From JANNVK01 sp031430435 (lineage in GTDB: Bacteria; Acidobacteriota; Blastocatellia; Pyrinomonadales; Pyrinomonadaceae): a DNA stretch of 64,000 nt. Location: assembly GCA_031430435.1 (NCBI GenBank), contig JANPBM010000121.1:128761-192760 (forward strand), written 5' to 3'. The notes beneath the pieces are model-generated. The model did not search any database. It had not been told where the DNA came from and was given only the letters and a program-made list of their open reading frames with translations. A program made the translations under genes and the position numbers. This document shows, one piece after another, positions 17,359-26,020 of the stretch; position 1 is the first letter of the stretch; each line of letters begins with the position of its first letter.

Positions 17359-18789
17359 TCAAACCTCAAGTTGCAGTTGTCTGCGAATCCAATCAAAATT
17401 ACCTGAAACCGAATCCACAATATCGTCGGCAGGGTTATCAATATCTGCCCGAAACGAACAAATTTCGTCGATTGCAATCGAATTCCACGGACCACGCACT
17501 ATTTTAAATTTACCTGCCTGTGCAAACGGCAACCACGCACTTACCATTATTTGTTTTGATTCCGTTCTATGCGGCGGAGCAAATAACTGTGAGCCGACCG
17601 CAAACGCTTTTGTCATCAACATATCGTAAATTGCTTGACCTGCGTTATTTGGTTCAACTAAATGCGTCACATTAAAACCGAAAGCCTTTTCCGCCTTAAC
17701 TAAATTTTCAATTTGGCTTAGCAATTCAGGGCTTTTCCATTTACCTTTCAATAAATCTCTAAGGTAAAAATTACCTGTGTTACGGTCATACGCCATTGCT
17801 AAAGATGCGGTAGAATCCGCTGTTTTTTTTGTTGACGTAGCAATGTCATAATAACGAACCCATTCCAAGCCCGGCGGATAATCATCAACAATTTCAAGCC
17901 ACGCTCGTTTTATCATTGCACCTTCAAACGGTGTCGGCTCTTGCATATACTGTGTATTGAACCGTGAAATTCCGAGCCGTAACTCTTCAGCTTCTAAAAC
18001 TGCATCGTCAAATCGTTTCGGATGCAATAAATCGTCTTTTTCAAATATAATTTCCTTGTGTGAAATCGGAGTCGTAAAATATAATTTTCGGCTTGCCTTT
18101 GCCGGAATAATCAACGATTCATAACCGAGTTCTTTGCATCGTGCCGAAATGTCTGCCGTATCGATTCGTTGCATCACAACCAAAATTCCGTCTGTGCGTT
18201 TATCGTTTAATCGAGTTGTCAAAAAGTTAAAAACTTCTAAATCAGATTCGCGTTGCAACTTTGTGAGCGGTTTTTTCGGGTCTTGCAAGTCGTCGATAAT
18301 TATTCTGTTCGCACCTTTTCCGATTAAACCGCCGCCCTTTCCCGATGCAAACATTGCACCTGTCGCATCATTTTCAAAATGCGTTTTAATGTTTTGGTCA
18401 GTCGTAAATCTCCATTTTGGCTTAAACGCATTTTGATACCATTCGCTACCCAAAACTCTGCGGCGTTTGATTGAAAAGTCGTTACTCAAACTATCGCTGT
18501 TTGATACGCCGATGAAACGCATAGACGGATTATCAATCCACGCCCAACTCGGCATTGCGATTGAAAAGAAACTGGATTTCAAAGAACGCGGCATCACATT
18601 GACGCATAAATTCTGAATTTCATTATTGATGAACGCTTGACCGTATTCGCCGAATAAATCAAAATGCCAGTTCCATTCAAGCGTTGTGGCAGGTTCAATA
18701 ATGTCCCACATTCGCCGAAAATAATGTGCCAAAGATTTTTTGCACAATGCGGCTTCAATTTCATCTAAAGTCGGTAAATCATTACGCAT
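17359..18789 (-). CDS. Terminase large subunit
   Basis: The packaging motor ATPase and nuclease, 476 residues. The ATPase half has the variant Walker A MPRSLKSSF (about residues 66-74) and a Walker B with following acid, RIIIDDLQDP, then a motif III-like GILVVMQR. The nuclease half starts near WVRYYDIATSTKK with aspartates in an RNase-H-like arrangement (YYDIA, then DSTASLAMAYDRNTG). It overlaps the small-subunit candidate by 8 bases and is followed by portal. Confidence 0.93.
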   Translation of the reverse strand: MRNDLPTLDEIEAALCKKSLAHYFRRMWDIIEPATTLEWNWHFDLFGEYGQAFINNEIQNLCVNVMPRSLKSSFFSIAMPSWAWIDNPSMRFIGVSNSDSLSNDFSIKRRRVLGSEWYQNAFKPKWRFTTDQNIKTHFENDATGAMFASGKGGGLIGKGANRIIIDDLQDPKKPLTKLQRESDLEVFNFLTTRLNDKRTDGILVVMQRIDTADISARCKELGYESLIIPAKASRKLYFTTPISHKEIIFEKDDLLHPKRFDDAVLEAEELRLGISRFNTQYMQEPTPFEGAMIKRAWLEIVDDYPPGLEWVRYYDIATSTKKTADSTASLAMAYDRNTGNFYLRDLLKGKWKSPELLSQIENLVKAEKAFGFNVTHLVEPNNAGQAIYDMLMTKAFAVGSQLFAPPHRTESKQIMVSAWLPFAQAGKFKIVRGPWNSIAIDEICSFRADIDNPADDIVDSVSGNFDWIRRQLQLEV

Positions 18790-19273
18790 CCATTTTTGAA
18801 CGCAACTCTTTTAAGAGTTCCAATTCGTCAACCGTTAATTTGCTCAAATCAAGGTTTGAGGTGACATTTCCGCTGATATTTGCATCAATTTTGTCGGCTT
18901 CATATAAACCAAACATTTTATTCTCTTCTTGAACAATTTCACGAATTGCTTTTATTGACGGGACATCACCATTAGCAGCATTTGCCGATAAACTGCGGAT
19001 GCAACTGTCAAGCAATGCTTGATTAATAGTTTTAAGATTCTCCTTCTTAGGTGTGCCGAACTCTTCAGGATGCTCAAAAATATAGGCAACATCCCGTTGT
19101 ATCATCGAAAGATTTGTTTTGAGTTGATAAGCAATAAAACGATAGGTTGCCCGACGTTGAAGCATTGTCCAAACTCGCTCCCGACGTTTCCGTGTCAGCT
19201 CTGTTTTGGATTCAACTTTAGTTGGCTTTGCTTCATTTTCTGTATCTGTTATGGTTTCCGGTTTTGTATTCAT
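18782..19273 (-). CDS. Putative terminase small subunit
   Basis: A 163-residue, charged protein just ahead of the large terminase. It has a helix-turn-helix-like part (RATYRFIAYQLKTNLSMIQR) and a later helical stretch (ALLDSCIRSLSANAANGDVP), then a terminal acidic helix, the plan of small terminases that bind the packaging site. Direct motif evidence is limited; the position is decisive. Confidence 0.7.
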   Translation of the reverse strand: MNTKPETITDTENEAKPTKVESKTELTRKRRERVWTMLQRRATYRFIAYQLKTNLSMIQRDVAYIFEHPEEFGTPKKENLKTINQALLDSCIRSLSANAANGDVPSIKAIREIVQEENKMFGLYEADKIDANISGNVTSNLDLSKLTVDELELLKELRSKMDA

Positions 19274-19379
19274 TTCTTTTAATTAAACCTTTATAAAAAT
19301 TAAACTTTTACGGCAATACAATGTATTTTTTTAATTATTTATCAAAACCGGTTCTTTTCCGGTTAAAAGATGCCAGCGT

Positions 19380-20654
19380 TCAAGCCGTTCCGGCGAGATA
19401 TTTTGCTGATAATTCAATTCCGCGACAATTCCTATTCAATTTTTCGCACGCAATTAAAGTTGTGCCGCTGCCGAGAAAAGGTTCGCAGACAATTTCATTC
19501 GGCTTTGTCATCGCTTCAATATACGAATATGGAAATTCAACCGAAAATGGTGCAGGATGGTCAAACATATTTTGTGAAATAGTCATTCTTGCTCCGCGGT
19601 AAACTGTTCCGATTTGACGACAATCGCGTGTTTTGTAATTAACTTTTTGTCGTGATAATTCGCCGTTTTGTTCACGCTTGATTAAATTTTTTTTGATTGT
19701 TCCGGCAGAGTTATTCGGGACTGTCAAATTCAATTTCTTTGGTGCTTTGCCGAAAACAAAAATAAACTCGTGTTCAATACCGAACATTGCCGTTTGTTGG
19801 GCAATTCCGCCCGGAGTCATTTTGTCCCAGACATTCCAGCTGAGGAGCTTTAAACCTGCGTTTCTTGCTTCGGCAATGAAGTCGTCCCAATAAGTTACAA
19901 CTTCATTTTCTTTGCGGACAATACCGAGATTAACAACTTGGAATTCCGCAATCGTTGAAAAAACTTCGATAAATTTTGTAATTTTCGATGACGACAAATC
20001 AGTCTTGGTTTCGTAAGTTCGTTGGTCAAGATAAGGCGGCGAAGTGAATAATAACTCAGCCGTTTCGCCTTGCATTAATTTTTCGACGATTGTTTTATCG
20101 GTTGAATCGCCGCATATAATTTGGTGATTGCCGAGTTTCCACATTTGTCCGGGTGCGGTTTTATATTTTTCTTGAAGAGCATTCAGTTGCGAAATTACTT
20201 TTTCCGCATCTTCGTTAATTTGAGCGAACTCTGCTTCAATCTCTTCGTCTGATTTCAATAGGTCATCTGAAAGAAATTTTGACCAGTCTTCAGGCAGTTC
20301 TACGCCGAAATGTTCTAAATCTAAATCACCGAAATTTTCAGCTAATAACCGGAAATCCCATTCGCCTTGGTGCGTATTATCTATAATGATAAAGGCTTTT
20401 ATTTCTTCGTCGGTGAAGTCTTCAGCGGTTTTTATCCAAGAATCTTCGACTTCTTTAAAACCGAGAAATTTCAACGCTTCAAACCTTTTATCACCTGCAA
20501 TAATCGTTGCATCTTCAAAAGATTTAATGACAATCGGACGCTTTTCGAGAAACTTCGGATACTTTTTAAGGTTTTCGCAAAGCATCTCGAAATTACCGTC
20601 TTTGATAATTCGCGGATTTTTCTTATCTCGTTTTAGCGTTGAAAGTTTAATCAT
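19380..20654 (-). CDS. ParB-like/N6- or N4-type DNA methyltransferase, frameshifted at 3' end
   Basis: The first ~100 residues are a ParB-like nuclease fold (IVIKSFEDATIIAGDKRFEA), followed by a beta-class DNA methyltransferase. The catalytic motif IV is TSPPYLDQR and the AdoMet-binding motif I is EPFLGSGTTLIACE. Such ParB-methylase fusions are common in phages, where they can protect phage DNA. The frame ends KYLAGTA, but dropping one base at 19391 restores the usual ending (ERLERWHLLTGKEPVLINN) with a stop at 19331. So the gene has a one-base frameshift near its end, or the sequence has an error. All catalytic motifs lie upstream of the shift. Confidence 0.88.
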   Translation of the reverse strand: MIKLSTLKRDKKNPRIIKDGNFEMLCENLKKYPKFLEKRPIVIKSFEDATIIAGDKRFEALKFLGFKEVEDSWIKTAEDFTDEEIKAFIIIDNTHQGEWDFRLLAENFGDLDLEHFGVELPEDWSKFLSDDLLKSDEEIEAEFAQINEDAEKVISQLNALQEKYKTAPGQMWKLGNHQIICGDSTDKTIVEKLMQGETAELLFTSPPYLDQRTYETKTDLSSSKITKFIEVFSTIAEFQVVNLGIVRKENEVVTYWDDFIAEARNAGLKLLSWNVWDKMTPGGIAQQTAMFGIEHEFIFVFGKAPKKLNLTVPNNSAGTIKKNLIKREQNGELSRQKVNYKTRDCRQIGTVYRGARMTISQNMFDHPAPFSVEFPYSYIEAMTKPNEIVCEPFLGSGTTLIACEKLNRNCRGIELSAKYLAGTA

Positions 20655-20669
20655 TTCGGTTTACGGATT

Positions 20670-21287
20670 TTATTGCATTCGTTGAGCGATTAACGGATGT
20701 CCGCTCGTTGTATGAGTTTCAGTTTGGATGTAATAACCTTCATCGTTTCGCTTGATTAAAATATGCTCAAGCCCGAATCGAGCCGCATTTTTGACATAGT
20801 TCATATCGGTCGAATTGCAGATTACATATTCGTTTGAGACCGCGTTGCCATCTTTGATGACCATTTCCGCCGCAAGAACCATTCCGATATTCGGACAAAT
20901 CTCTTGATCGTAAATTGTGCCGTCGTAGTTATCGGCACGGACAAGAAAGCTCGGAGTTTGATTTTCGGGCGATGCGGTGCAATTCGGTTGAACGTAGATA
21001 ATATACAATCCGTAATCGAGTGCATTTGTGTAGCCGATTGCCCGGGCATCCGCAAACAATTCAACTGCCGAATTATCAACAGCTTCGAGAAATCCGGTCG
21101 AAACTCCGCTTTGCGAATAAACCTTTACGCCGTGCGAGGTGGTTTGTCCGGTATTTGAATAAACTTGCAAATTCGGAGTGTTTTTCGCCTTATCTTTGCA
21201 AGATTGGTCAGAACCTTTGCCGCACGAAAAAGCACTCAAGACGAATGCGATTGTGTAAATAAGAATAATTTTTGTAATAGTTTTCAT
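20670..21287 (-). CDS. Putative phage lipoprotein
   Basis: A 205-residue protein with an export signal (KTITKIILIYTIAFVLSAFS) followed by Cys-22, a plausible but imperfect lipobox (AFSC). The mature part is beta-like with scattered cysteines (PNCTASPENQ, DQEICPNIG, YVICNST). It sits at the end of the lysis block, overlapping the preceding gene by 4 bases. An outer-membrane spanin-like role or lysogenic conversion is possible; not shown. Confidence 0.6.
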   Translation of the reverse strand: MKTITKIILIYTIAFVLSAFSCGKGSDQSCKDKAKNTPNLQVYSNTGQTTSHGVKVYSQSGVSTGFLEAVDNSAVELFADARAIGYTNALDYGLYIIYVQPNCTASPENQTPSFLVRADNYDGTIYDQEICPNIGMVLAAEMVIKDGNAVSNEYVICNSTDMNYVKNAARFGLEHILIKRNDEGYYIQTETHTTSGHPLIAQRMQ

Positions 21288-21781
21288 GGTTTTTGGTTTC
21301 TAAATCTTTCAAACTCTTTTTCAAGTTGTGTAAGTTTTTTCTTCGTTAAATTTGCTGATTTTTTCAGCGTTACAATTTCTTTTGCTTGTCTGACATTTTC
21401 GTTTCGCAGTTCGATAATTTCAACGGATTGTTTTTCGGTTTGTTCGACTAATTTTGCATTTTCATCAAGTAATTCGCGTTCGCGTTCGACTAAATCAACA
21501 TTTTTTTTTACGATTTCTGTGTTTTGTGAGAGCATTTTTTCGTATTTTTCAAGCATTAAATCTTGCTTGGTTTCTAATTTATCAACACGGGCGAACAACT
21601 CTTTGCGTTGCTCCGCTCTGTCATCAATCTGTTTGCCTTCGTTCGCGGTTTCGGTTTCGTGAATTTCGTCGCTTTTTTTCCAACGCCGATTCAGCATTGC
21701 CACGATAATTCCCCCGAAACCGAACAGCCCGCAAAATGCGATAAAAACTGCAATAATTTTTAGTGAAAAATCGTCAAACAT
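21284..21781 (-). CDS. Membrane-anchored coiled-coil protein
   Basis: A 165-residue protein with one N-terminal transmembrane segment (IIAVFIAFCGLFGFGGIIVA) followed by a basic stop-transfer and about 120 residues of charged coiled coil. This is the plan of an inner-membrane spanin or a phage membrane tether. It lies in the lysis block, with 4 bases to its upstream neighbour. A specific role is inferred from position and topology. Confidence 0.6.
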   Translation of the reverse strand: MFDDFSLKIIAVFIAFCGLFGFGGIIVAMLNRRWKKSDEIHETETANEGKQIDDRAEQRKELFARVDKLETKQDLMLEKYEKMLSQNTEIVKKNVDLVERERELLDENAKLVEQTEKQSVEIIELRNENVRQAKEIVTLKKSANLTKKKLTQLEKEFERFRNQKP

Positions 21782-21785
21782 AGTC

Positions 21786-22190
21786 TTAGTTGGTTACGAA
21801 AGAAATCAATCCCCAAAATATTTTAGTTTTCTTTCGCGGTCGTTTTTCGTAGATTTGAATTAGTTCCTTCTGTGCGGCAATCACGCCGTTTTGCGTGGCG
21901 ATAATCATGTTATTCGTATTGTTTAATTCACTTTGTTTCGCCGATAATTCTTTCAAATTTGCTATTAGTTTTTCGGCTGCTTCAATATCTTTCAATACTT
22001 TAACCAGCCGTTGGTTGCAAAGCTCTAATTCGTCATTTTGTGATTTCGCTTTTTCGCCACTCTTCGCATCCTCTGTCGTTGTAGCGTTTACAGTATTCTT
22101 TATTGGCATCAACGCCTGAGAATTCGCTACTACTACGCCGCTTAGAAGCATCAAACTCAGCATTAGCATCATTTGTATTTGTTTGTGCAT
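21786..22190 (-). CDS. Exported coiled-coil protein overlapping a membrane protein gene
   Basis: Starting at ATG 22190 the product is about 134 residues with a signal-like hydrophobic start (MHKQIQMMLMLSLMLLSGVV), then a coiled coil (LVKVLKDIEAAEKLIANLKE) and a basic C-terminus (KRPRKKTKIFWG). It overlaps the preceding gene by 158 bases in another frame, similar to overlapping spanin genes, but no lipobox cysteine follows the signal. A longer start at 22235 would lack a clean signal peptide. Confidence 0.6.
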   Translation of the reverse strand: MHKQIQMMLMLSLMLLSGVVVANSQALMPIKNTVNATTTEDAKSGEKAKSQNDELELCNQRLVKVLKDIEAAEKLIANLKELSAKQSELNNTNNMIIATQNGVIAAQKELIQIYEKRPRKKTKIFWGLISFVTN

Positions 22191-22416
22191 TTTTAACCTC
22201 AGTTTCAAGTTCTTTTTTTTGCTCAATCCGAACATTTGTTTCGGCTGATTTTTCGATTATGGTGCTTTTTGATTCATTGATTTTGTTTTGCTCGCGTTGA
22301 GTCCTGCAAGACTTAACCGAAGCGGAGAAGGCGATGATTAAAATTAAAGCGGCAATTACGCCCGCTAATATACGCCAATAATCAACTATTAAAAAGCAAA
22401 GTAATTTCAATTTCAT
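22033..22416 (-). CDS. Inner-membrane spanin-like protein
   Basis: From ATG 22416 the protein is 127 residues: a transmembrane segment (RILAGVIAALILIIAFSASV), then a charged coiled coil, ending NDRGCEEWRKSEITK. The small size, single N-terminal anchor and periplasmic coiled coil match Rz-type spanins. Its 3' half overlaps the next gene in another frame. Longer start 22473 adds a non-membrane leader and is less likely. Confidence 0.6.
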   Translation of the reverse strand: MKLKLLCFLIVDYWRILAGVIAALILIIAFSASVKSCRTQREQNKINESKSTIIEKSAETNVRIEQKKELETEVKNAQTNTNDANAEFDASKRRSSSEFSGVDANKEYCKRYNDRGCEEWRKSEITK

Positions 22417-22482
22417 AATTTTGTTGTCAAAACGGGAACATTTCTGCTCCCGCAATTCTCTGGAAAAAAACAATCGTGCAAT

Positions 22483-22845
22483 TTAGATAATCATCGGACT
22501 TGCTCTGCTCTTATTTTGATTGAAGCGTGTTAAGTTTATCTTTGGCGGTTTGTGTGACCAATTCGGCGGCAAATCGTAAATCGTTGATTCAAACTCGAAT
22601 GTGTAGTCAGTTTCCGCACTTGCAAATATCTTTGTATTTTTTGAATTCAAACAGGTTAGCGTTTCGATACGCCAACTTTCCGAATGTGAAACGGTCGCAC
22701 TTCCGGTTTGAATAGTGAACGGTTGTCCGATTGCCTTTGCAACCTTTGATTTTGACGAAGCTGATGCGGTTTTCCCGACATCAGCGTAAACATTAACGCT
22801 GAATGCGAAAACCAACATCAGCATAAAAGTAATAATTTTTTTCAT
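22483..22845 (-). CDS. Small secreted protein
   Basis: The product from ATG 22845 is 120 residues; AGGAAA lies ahead of this start. It carries a clear signal peptide (KKIITFMLMLVFAFSVNVYA) and a beta-like mature part with SHSESWRIETLTCLNSKNTK. It follows the endolysin gene. Function unknown; a periplasmic role in lysis or exclusion is possible. Confidence 0.65.
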   Translation of the reverse strand: MKKIITFMLMLVFAFSVNVYADVGKTASASSKSKVAKAIGQPFTIQTGSATVSHSESWRIETLTCLNSKNTKIFASAETDYTFEFESTIYDLPPNWSHKPPKINLTRFNQNKSRASPMII

Positions 22846-22882
22846 AAGTTTTTCCTTTCCATAAAATAATGGCGTTATAAAA

Positions 22883-23971
22883 TTATTGCGGTTTAACCTC
22901 AACGTTTTGATAGTCTTTACTGGCTTTAAAATACATCTGTATCCAAAATGTAATCTGTTTGCAGATTTTCTTGATTGCCAACAATCCTGTAAGTGCCAGA
23001 ACAATCCAAAAAATATATTTTTGATTGTCCTTAATTAAATTCATTGCAAATGAGCCTATTTCAGCAGACGAAACGAATCCTTGTGAAATTAAATCGGTAA
23101 CTGCTTTGAAGGCGACTCCGATGAAACCCGGAACTGCAATTCCTAGAATTGTTGTGGTTACAACAGTTGAGGTTGAACCTTCTTTCGCAGGTGCGTTCAT
23201 TTCAACAGATATTTGCGGATGATCAGGCTTTTTGCCTTCCGTGAAATCTTCAATCTGATTTAAGACGTGCGGTGTAAAATCTTCAGTTTGCAGAATTTCT
23301 AATACATCAGGTTCAATCGTCTCAACCATCACGGGAACTAAAGGCGTTCTCGGTGTGTCTGTATCAATCGGCGGCAGAGTGTCAGCTTGTTTAATGTCGG
23401 TATTTTCCAATCTGAAATTGTTCGGCAAAACAGCTAACGCAATTTCATAACATTTTTTTCGTTTATCCCAATGCAACGGCATTTTACCTGCCTGTCCGCG
23501 ATTTACGATTCCTTGAATTGCAAAATATTTACCTCGACGAGCAAGTTCATTTAATTTGTGCGATTGCCAAAACAAACAATCTGAATGAACTGCGTGTTCC
23601 ATTTCTGCCAATTTTTCAGGATTTTTAACAAAATCAATTCCGATTTTATTGCCGTAAAGTTTATTGAGTTCTGTATAATTTCCGCGTCCGGTTCTTTGGA
23701 TTCCGCCCCGACCTTTAAAGCGTTTTCCGTCTCCGGTTTGGAAGTTTTTCAAATCACGCCGACCTTCGTAAGCCGAACCGCTTGCATATTCAATAGTTGT
23801 TCGTAAATAGTCGGACTCAACTCCAACCGTTCCGACAAATGCGGCAACCTCTAATTCATCGTCAATGCCGTATTGAGGTAAAATCCTGTTCCAAAAAGGA
23901 ATCCATCTGTCTCGCAAATGCTTATCGGTCCCGGGGAACATTCGTTTTAATAAATCAGATGTAATTTGCAT
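22883..23971 (-). CDS. Endolysin (GH19 chitinase/lysozyme-like) with C-terminal membrane segments
   Basis: The first ~190 residues resemble GH19-type phage lysins: AFVGTVGVESDYLRTTIEYA carries a glutamate in the catalytic position. GDGKRFKGRGGIQRTGRGNY is the typical 'y.GRG..Q.TG..NY' signature. A Pro/Thr/acidic linker of about 80 residues follows. The last ~100 residues contain two hydrophobic segments (VVTTTILGIAVPGFIGVAFK and IFWIVLALTGLLAIKKIC). The enzyme would cut peptidoglycan. The membrane tail is unusual for an endolysin and may make it membrane-tethered or give it a holin-like part. It is the first gene after the 24.0-kb terminator. Confidence 0.82.
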   Translation of the reverse strand: MQITSDLLKRMFPGTDKHLRDRWIPFWNRILPQYGIDDELEVAAFVGTVGVESDYLRTTIEYASGSAYEGRRDLKNFQTGDGKRFKGRGGIQRTGRGNYTELNKLYGNKIGIDFVKNPEKLAEMEHAVHSDCLFWQSHKLNELARRGKYFAIQGIVNRGQAGKMPLHWDKRKKCYEIALAVLPNNFRLENTDIKQADTLPPIDTDTPRTPLVPVMVETIEPDVLEILQTEDFTPHVLNQIEDFTEGKKPDHPQISVEMNAPAKEGSTSTVVTTTILGIAVPGFIGVAFKAVTDLISQGFVSSAEIGSFAMNLIKDNQKYIFWIVLALTGLLAIKKICKQITFWIQMYFKASKDYQNVEVKPQ

Positions 23972-23990
23972 AATTTGTGTATATTATTTG

Positions 23991-24037
23991 AAAAATAAAA
24001 AAAGCCCTGAAACGATTCTTGCGAACCGAATCAGAGC
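23991..24037 (-). terminator. Intrinsic terminator between early and late regions
   Basis: Leftward, GCTCTGA (24037-24031) pairs with TCAGGGC (24010-24004) including one G-T pair, with an inner loop that can add further pairs, followed by T7-A-T5. Another stem-loop, GAAGC..GCTTC (24052-24073), lies just upstream. It ends the early operon after the 68-residue zinc protein, so the lysis genes need their own promoter or antitermination. Confidence 0.75.
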
Positions 24038-24081
24038 GTCAATCTCTCTGTGAAGCAACATCAATGATGCTTCGACTAAAT

Positions 24082-24288
24082 TTAATTAAAAACTACCGCA
24101 TTTTCTCTTTTTTTGCAAGAAATTTTGTATTTTTGCGAAAACCACAATCTTTTTTGCTTGCAATTGTCGCAGATGAGTTCCAAGGCAATGGTCTGCAATG
24201 TCAAACAAATGCCGTTTTTATCAACAAACTTTATGCCGTCTGTTGATCCTAAAGTTGAATTGCATCGCAAACATTTGAAGTTTTTCAT
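24082..24288 (-). CDS. Small zinc-ribbon protein
   Basis: A 68-residue protein with two CxxC knuckles (FKCLRCNST and LICDNCKQK) about 33 residues apart, a typical zinc ribbon. It is the last gene of the early operon, and its start overlaps the previous stop (ATGA). Likely a nucleic-acid or protein adaptor; role unknown. Confidence 0.75.
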   Translation of the reverse strand: MKNFKCLRCNSTLGSTDGIKFVDKNGICLTLQTIALELICDNCKQKRLWFSQKYKISCKKRENAVVFN

Positions 24289-24458
24289 AATTCTATTTCA
24301 ATCACTATTTCAGGCGGAAAACCTACCCTAAAACGCCACTCTTCGGTAAAATCAATATCAACAACTTTCACGTTATTTTCCATTTCAAACTTGCTGATTA
24401 TGTTTTGAATTTCCAGTTCAAGTAATGTATTATTGCCGTAAATTTCTTGATTATCCAT
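24285..24458 (-). CDS. Small acidic protein
   Basis: A 57-residue protein read from ATG 24458 (MDNQEIYGNNTLLELEIQNI), ending FPPEIVIEIEL, with its stop overlapping the next start (ATGA). Coupling and the good beta pattern (VKVVDIDFTEEWRFRVGF) support it as real. Function unknown. Confidence 0.65.
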   Translation of the reverse strand: MDNQEIYGNNTLLELEIQNIISKFEMENNVKVVDIDFTEEWRFRVGFPPEIVIEIEL

Positions 24459-24662
24459 TTAAAATATACCTTCCTTTTCGCGGAAAATTGTCAGCTTTTC
24501 TGTTAATGCTTCGTTGATAATTTGTCGGTGATTTGGATTTTCAGCGACAAAATGACCTTTCCGAATCAACCTGAATCCTTTTTTGTAGCAAGATTCGCAA
24601 ATATGAATATGAAAAGGTTGCAAAATTTCAATGCCGCATTCTTCGTTCATACATTTATTCAT
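24459..24662 (-). CDS. Small Cys-rich protein
   Basis: Start 24662 is chosen because GGAG lies 9 bases ahead. The 67-residue product has two Cys pairs (NKCMNEECG and HICESCYKK), a likely zinc knuckle, and a basic, helical end. It overlaps the end of the DUF5131 gene by 8 bases. Function unknown. Confidence 0.7.
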   Translation of the reverse strand: MNKCMNEECGIEILQPFHIHICESCYKKGFRLIRKGHFVAENPNHRQIINEALTEKLTIFREKEGIF

Positions 24663-25806
24663 TTTCGTTATCTCCATTTTTCGGGAATTGTCTTTTTTGT
24701 AAATCTTCGGGGAAAAAGTCAATGTTCCCGCCTTTGCGGTCGGACATTAAAAGCGGCACGAAGTGCTGAGGAACTTTTCCCGCATTCTGATATTTGAGCA
24801 ACCGAATCGGATTTATTTCCCGCCATTCTTTTTCGCTCATCATCGGAACGCTGCCGAGTTGCTTAACGAACACAGGAACTTTTGCAGTTTTGCATTGATT
24901 GACGATTGAGCGAATCCAGTTAAGGTTGCACGGTCGGGCGTTTGTGCCGCTTTCACCGCCAACGATTACCCAGTTCAAATAATTATTTACAACATGCGGT
25001 AAGTAGTTATTGTGCATTGGGTTCGCACCTTTATTGCCACATTTTTTACAAAAACGCATTTGTAATTCTTCATCAGTATATGGATCGAAAGCGTGTCCCA
25101 AATAATCCCAATCGGCAGATTCCATTAACTCGTGGTATGAAACGCCTGAGTCGATGTTTTCGTCAGTTTCATCTATTGAATCAATCGCACCTTCAGTAAT
25201 TGGGTCAACCAAATGAATTTCCGATAGCAAAGGTTCAAAAATTACATATCGAACGGTTGAGTTAATTGAAAGAAGATATTCAACGTTTTTTTCAAACCAA
25301 TCTTGATTACCCGCCGACATTCCGAACCAATAATGACACGGCACATCTCTACCGTAACGAGCGTTGATAAAATTTGCCATTTTCGGCGTATAAGTGGTTT
25401 GAATCTGCAAAGTCAGATTTGTGAATTGGTCATACTCATCAAAAATCCGATGGCGTAATTCGTCTGAAATCGAAGGTTGGAAAAGGTCAAAAGTATCACA
25501 GCAAAAAACCATTAACGGATTGCCCGAATTTCTTGCCGATTGACGCTTGTTCGCATTCAAACTGCGAAGCCGCAACATTGGTTTATCTTTGTAAATCCAT
25601 TCGATTTTGTCTCGGTTGGATTTATCGAATTTCAATTTATTGTTTTTGAAACGTCCGTTCAGCTCTTCTGCCCAGCAATTTTTGCAAGTGCCTTCAGCAT
25701 CCGGTTTATCGCAAAAAGTTCCGGCTTTTGAATTATCATCATTTTTTAGTTTTGCAAACAGCGGATTTGAAACTTCATCCGTGTATTCAATTTTTGTCAG
25801 TCCCAT
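24655..25806 (-). CDS. Phage Gp37/Gp68-like protein (DUF5131)
   Basis: A 383-residue protein with the marks of this phage-wide family: an N-terminal Cys cluster (GTFCDKPDAEGTCKNCWAEE) and, near residue 285, WVIVGGESGTNARPCNLNW. A middle insertion carries a CKKCGNKG knuckle. The family is distantly related to radical-SAM-type proteins and is widespread in phages, but its reaction is not known to me. It neighbours ASCH and small zinc proteins. Confidence 0.82.
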   Translation of the reverse strand: MGLTKIEYTDEVSNPLFAKLKNDDNSKAGTFCDKPDAEGTCKNCWAEELNGRFKNNKLKFDKSNRDKIEWIYKDKPMLRLRSLNANKRQSARNSGNPLMVFCCDTFDLFQPSISDELRHRIFDEYDQFTNLTLQIQTTYTPKMANFINARYGRDVPCHYWFGMSAGNQDWFEKNVEYLLSINSTVRYVIFEPLLSEIHLVDPITEGAIDSIDETDENIDSGVSYHELMESADWDYLGHAFDPYTDEELQMRFCKKCGNKGANPMHNNYLPHVVNNYLNWVIVGGESGTNARPCNLNWIRSIVNQCKTAKVPVFVKQLGSVPMMSEKEWREINPIRLLKYQNAGKVPQHFVPLLMSDRKGGNIDFFPEDLQKRQFPKNGDNENE

Positions 25807-26015
25807 TAGTCTATCTCCTTAACTGCCTGTGTAAATAAAATCGTCAAATTTCCGTTACAGGCAACAGGCTTTGCTTGGTTGTGTAAATCTTGAACAGCTT
25901 CGATAAGTTTGTCTTTTAATTTGAAAAAAGAACGGTTTTTGTCTGCCTTGAAAACGCATTCAGTACATTTTGCTTCGGTTAAAACGAAGCCTGTTTGGTA
26001 TTTTTTTCTTTTCAT
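25806..26015 (-). CDS. Small Cys-containing protein
   Basis: A 69-residue basic protein with KCTECVFKADKNRSFFKLKD, a possible half zinc knuckle. It overlaps the DUF5131 start by one base (TAATG type), so the two are co-translated. Function unknown. Confidence 0.65.
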   Translation of the reverse strand: MKRKKYQTGFVLTEAKCTECVFKADKNRSFFKLKDKLIEAVQDLHNQAKPVACNGNLTILFTQAVKEID

Positions 26016-26020
26016 AGTTT

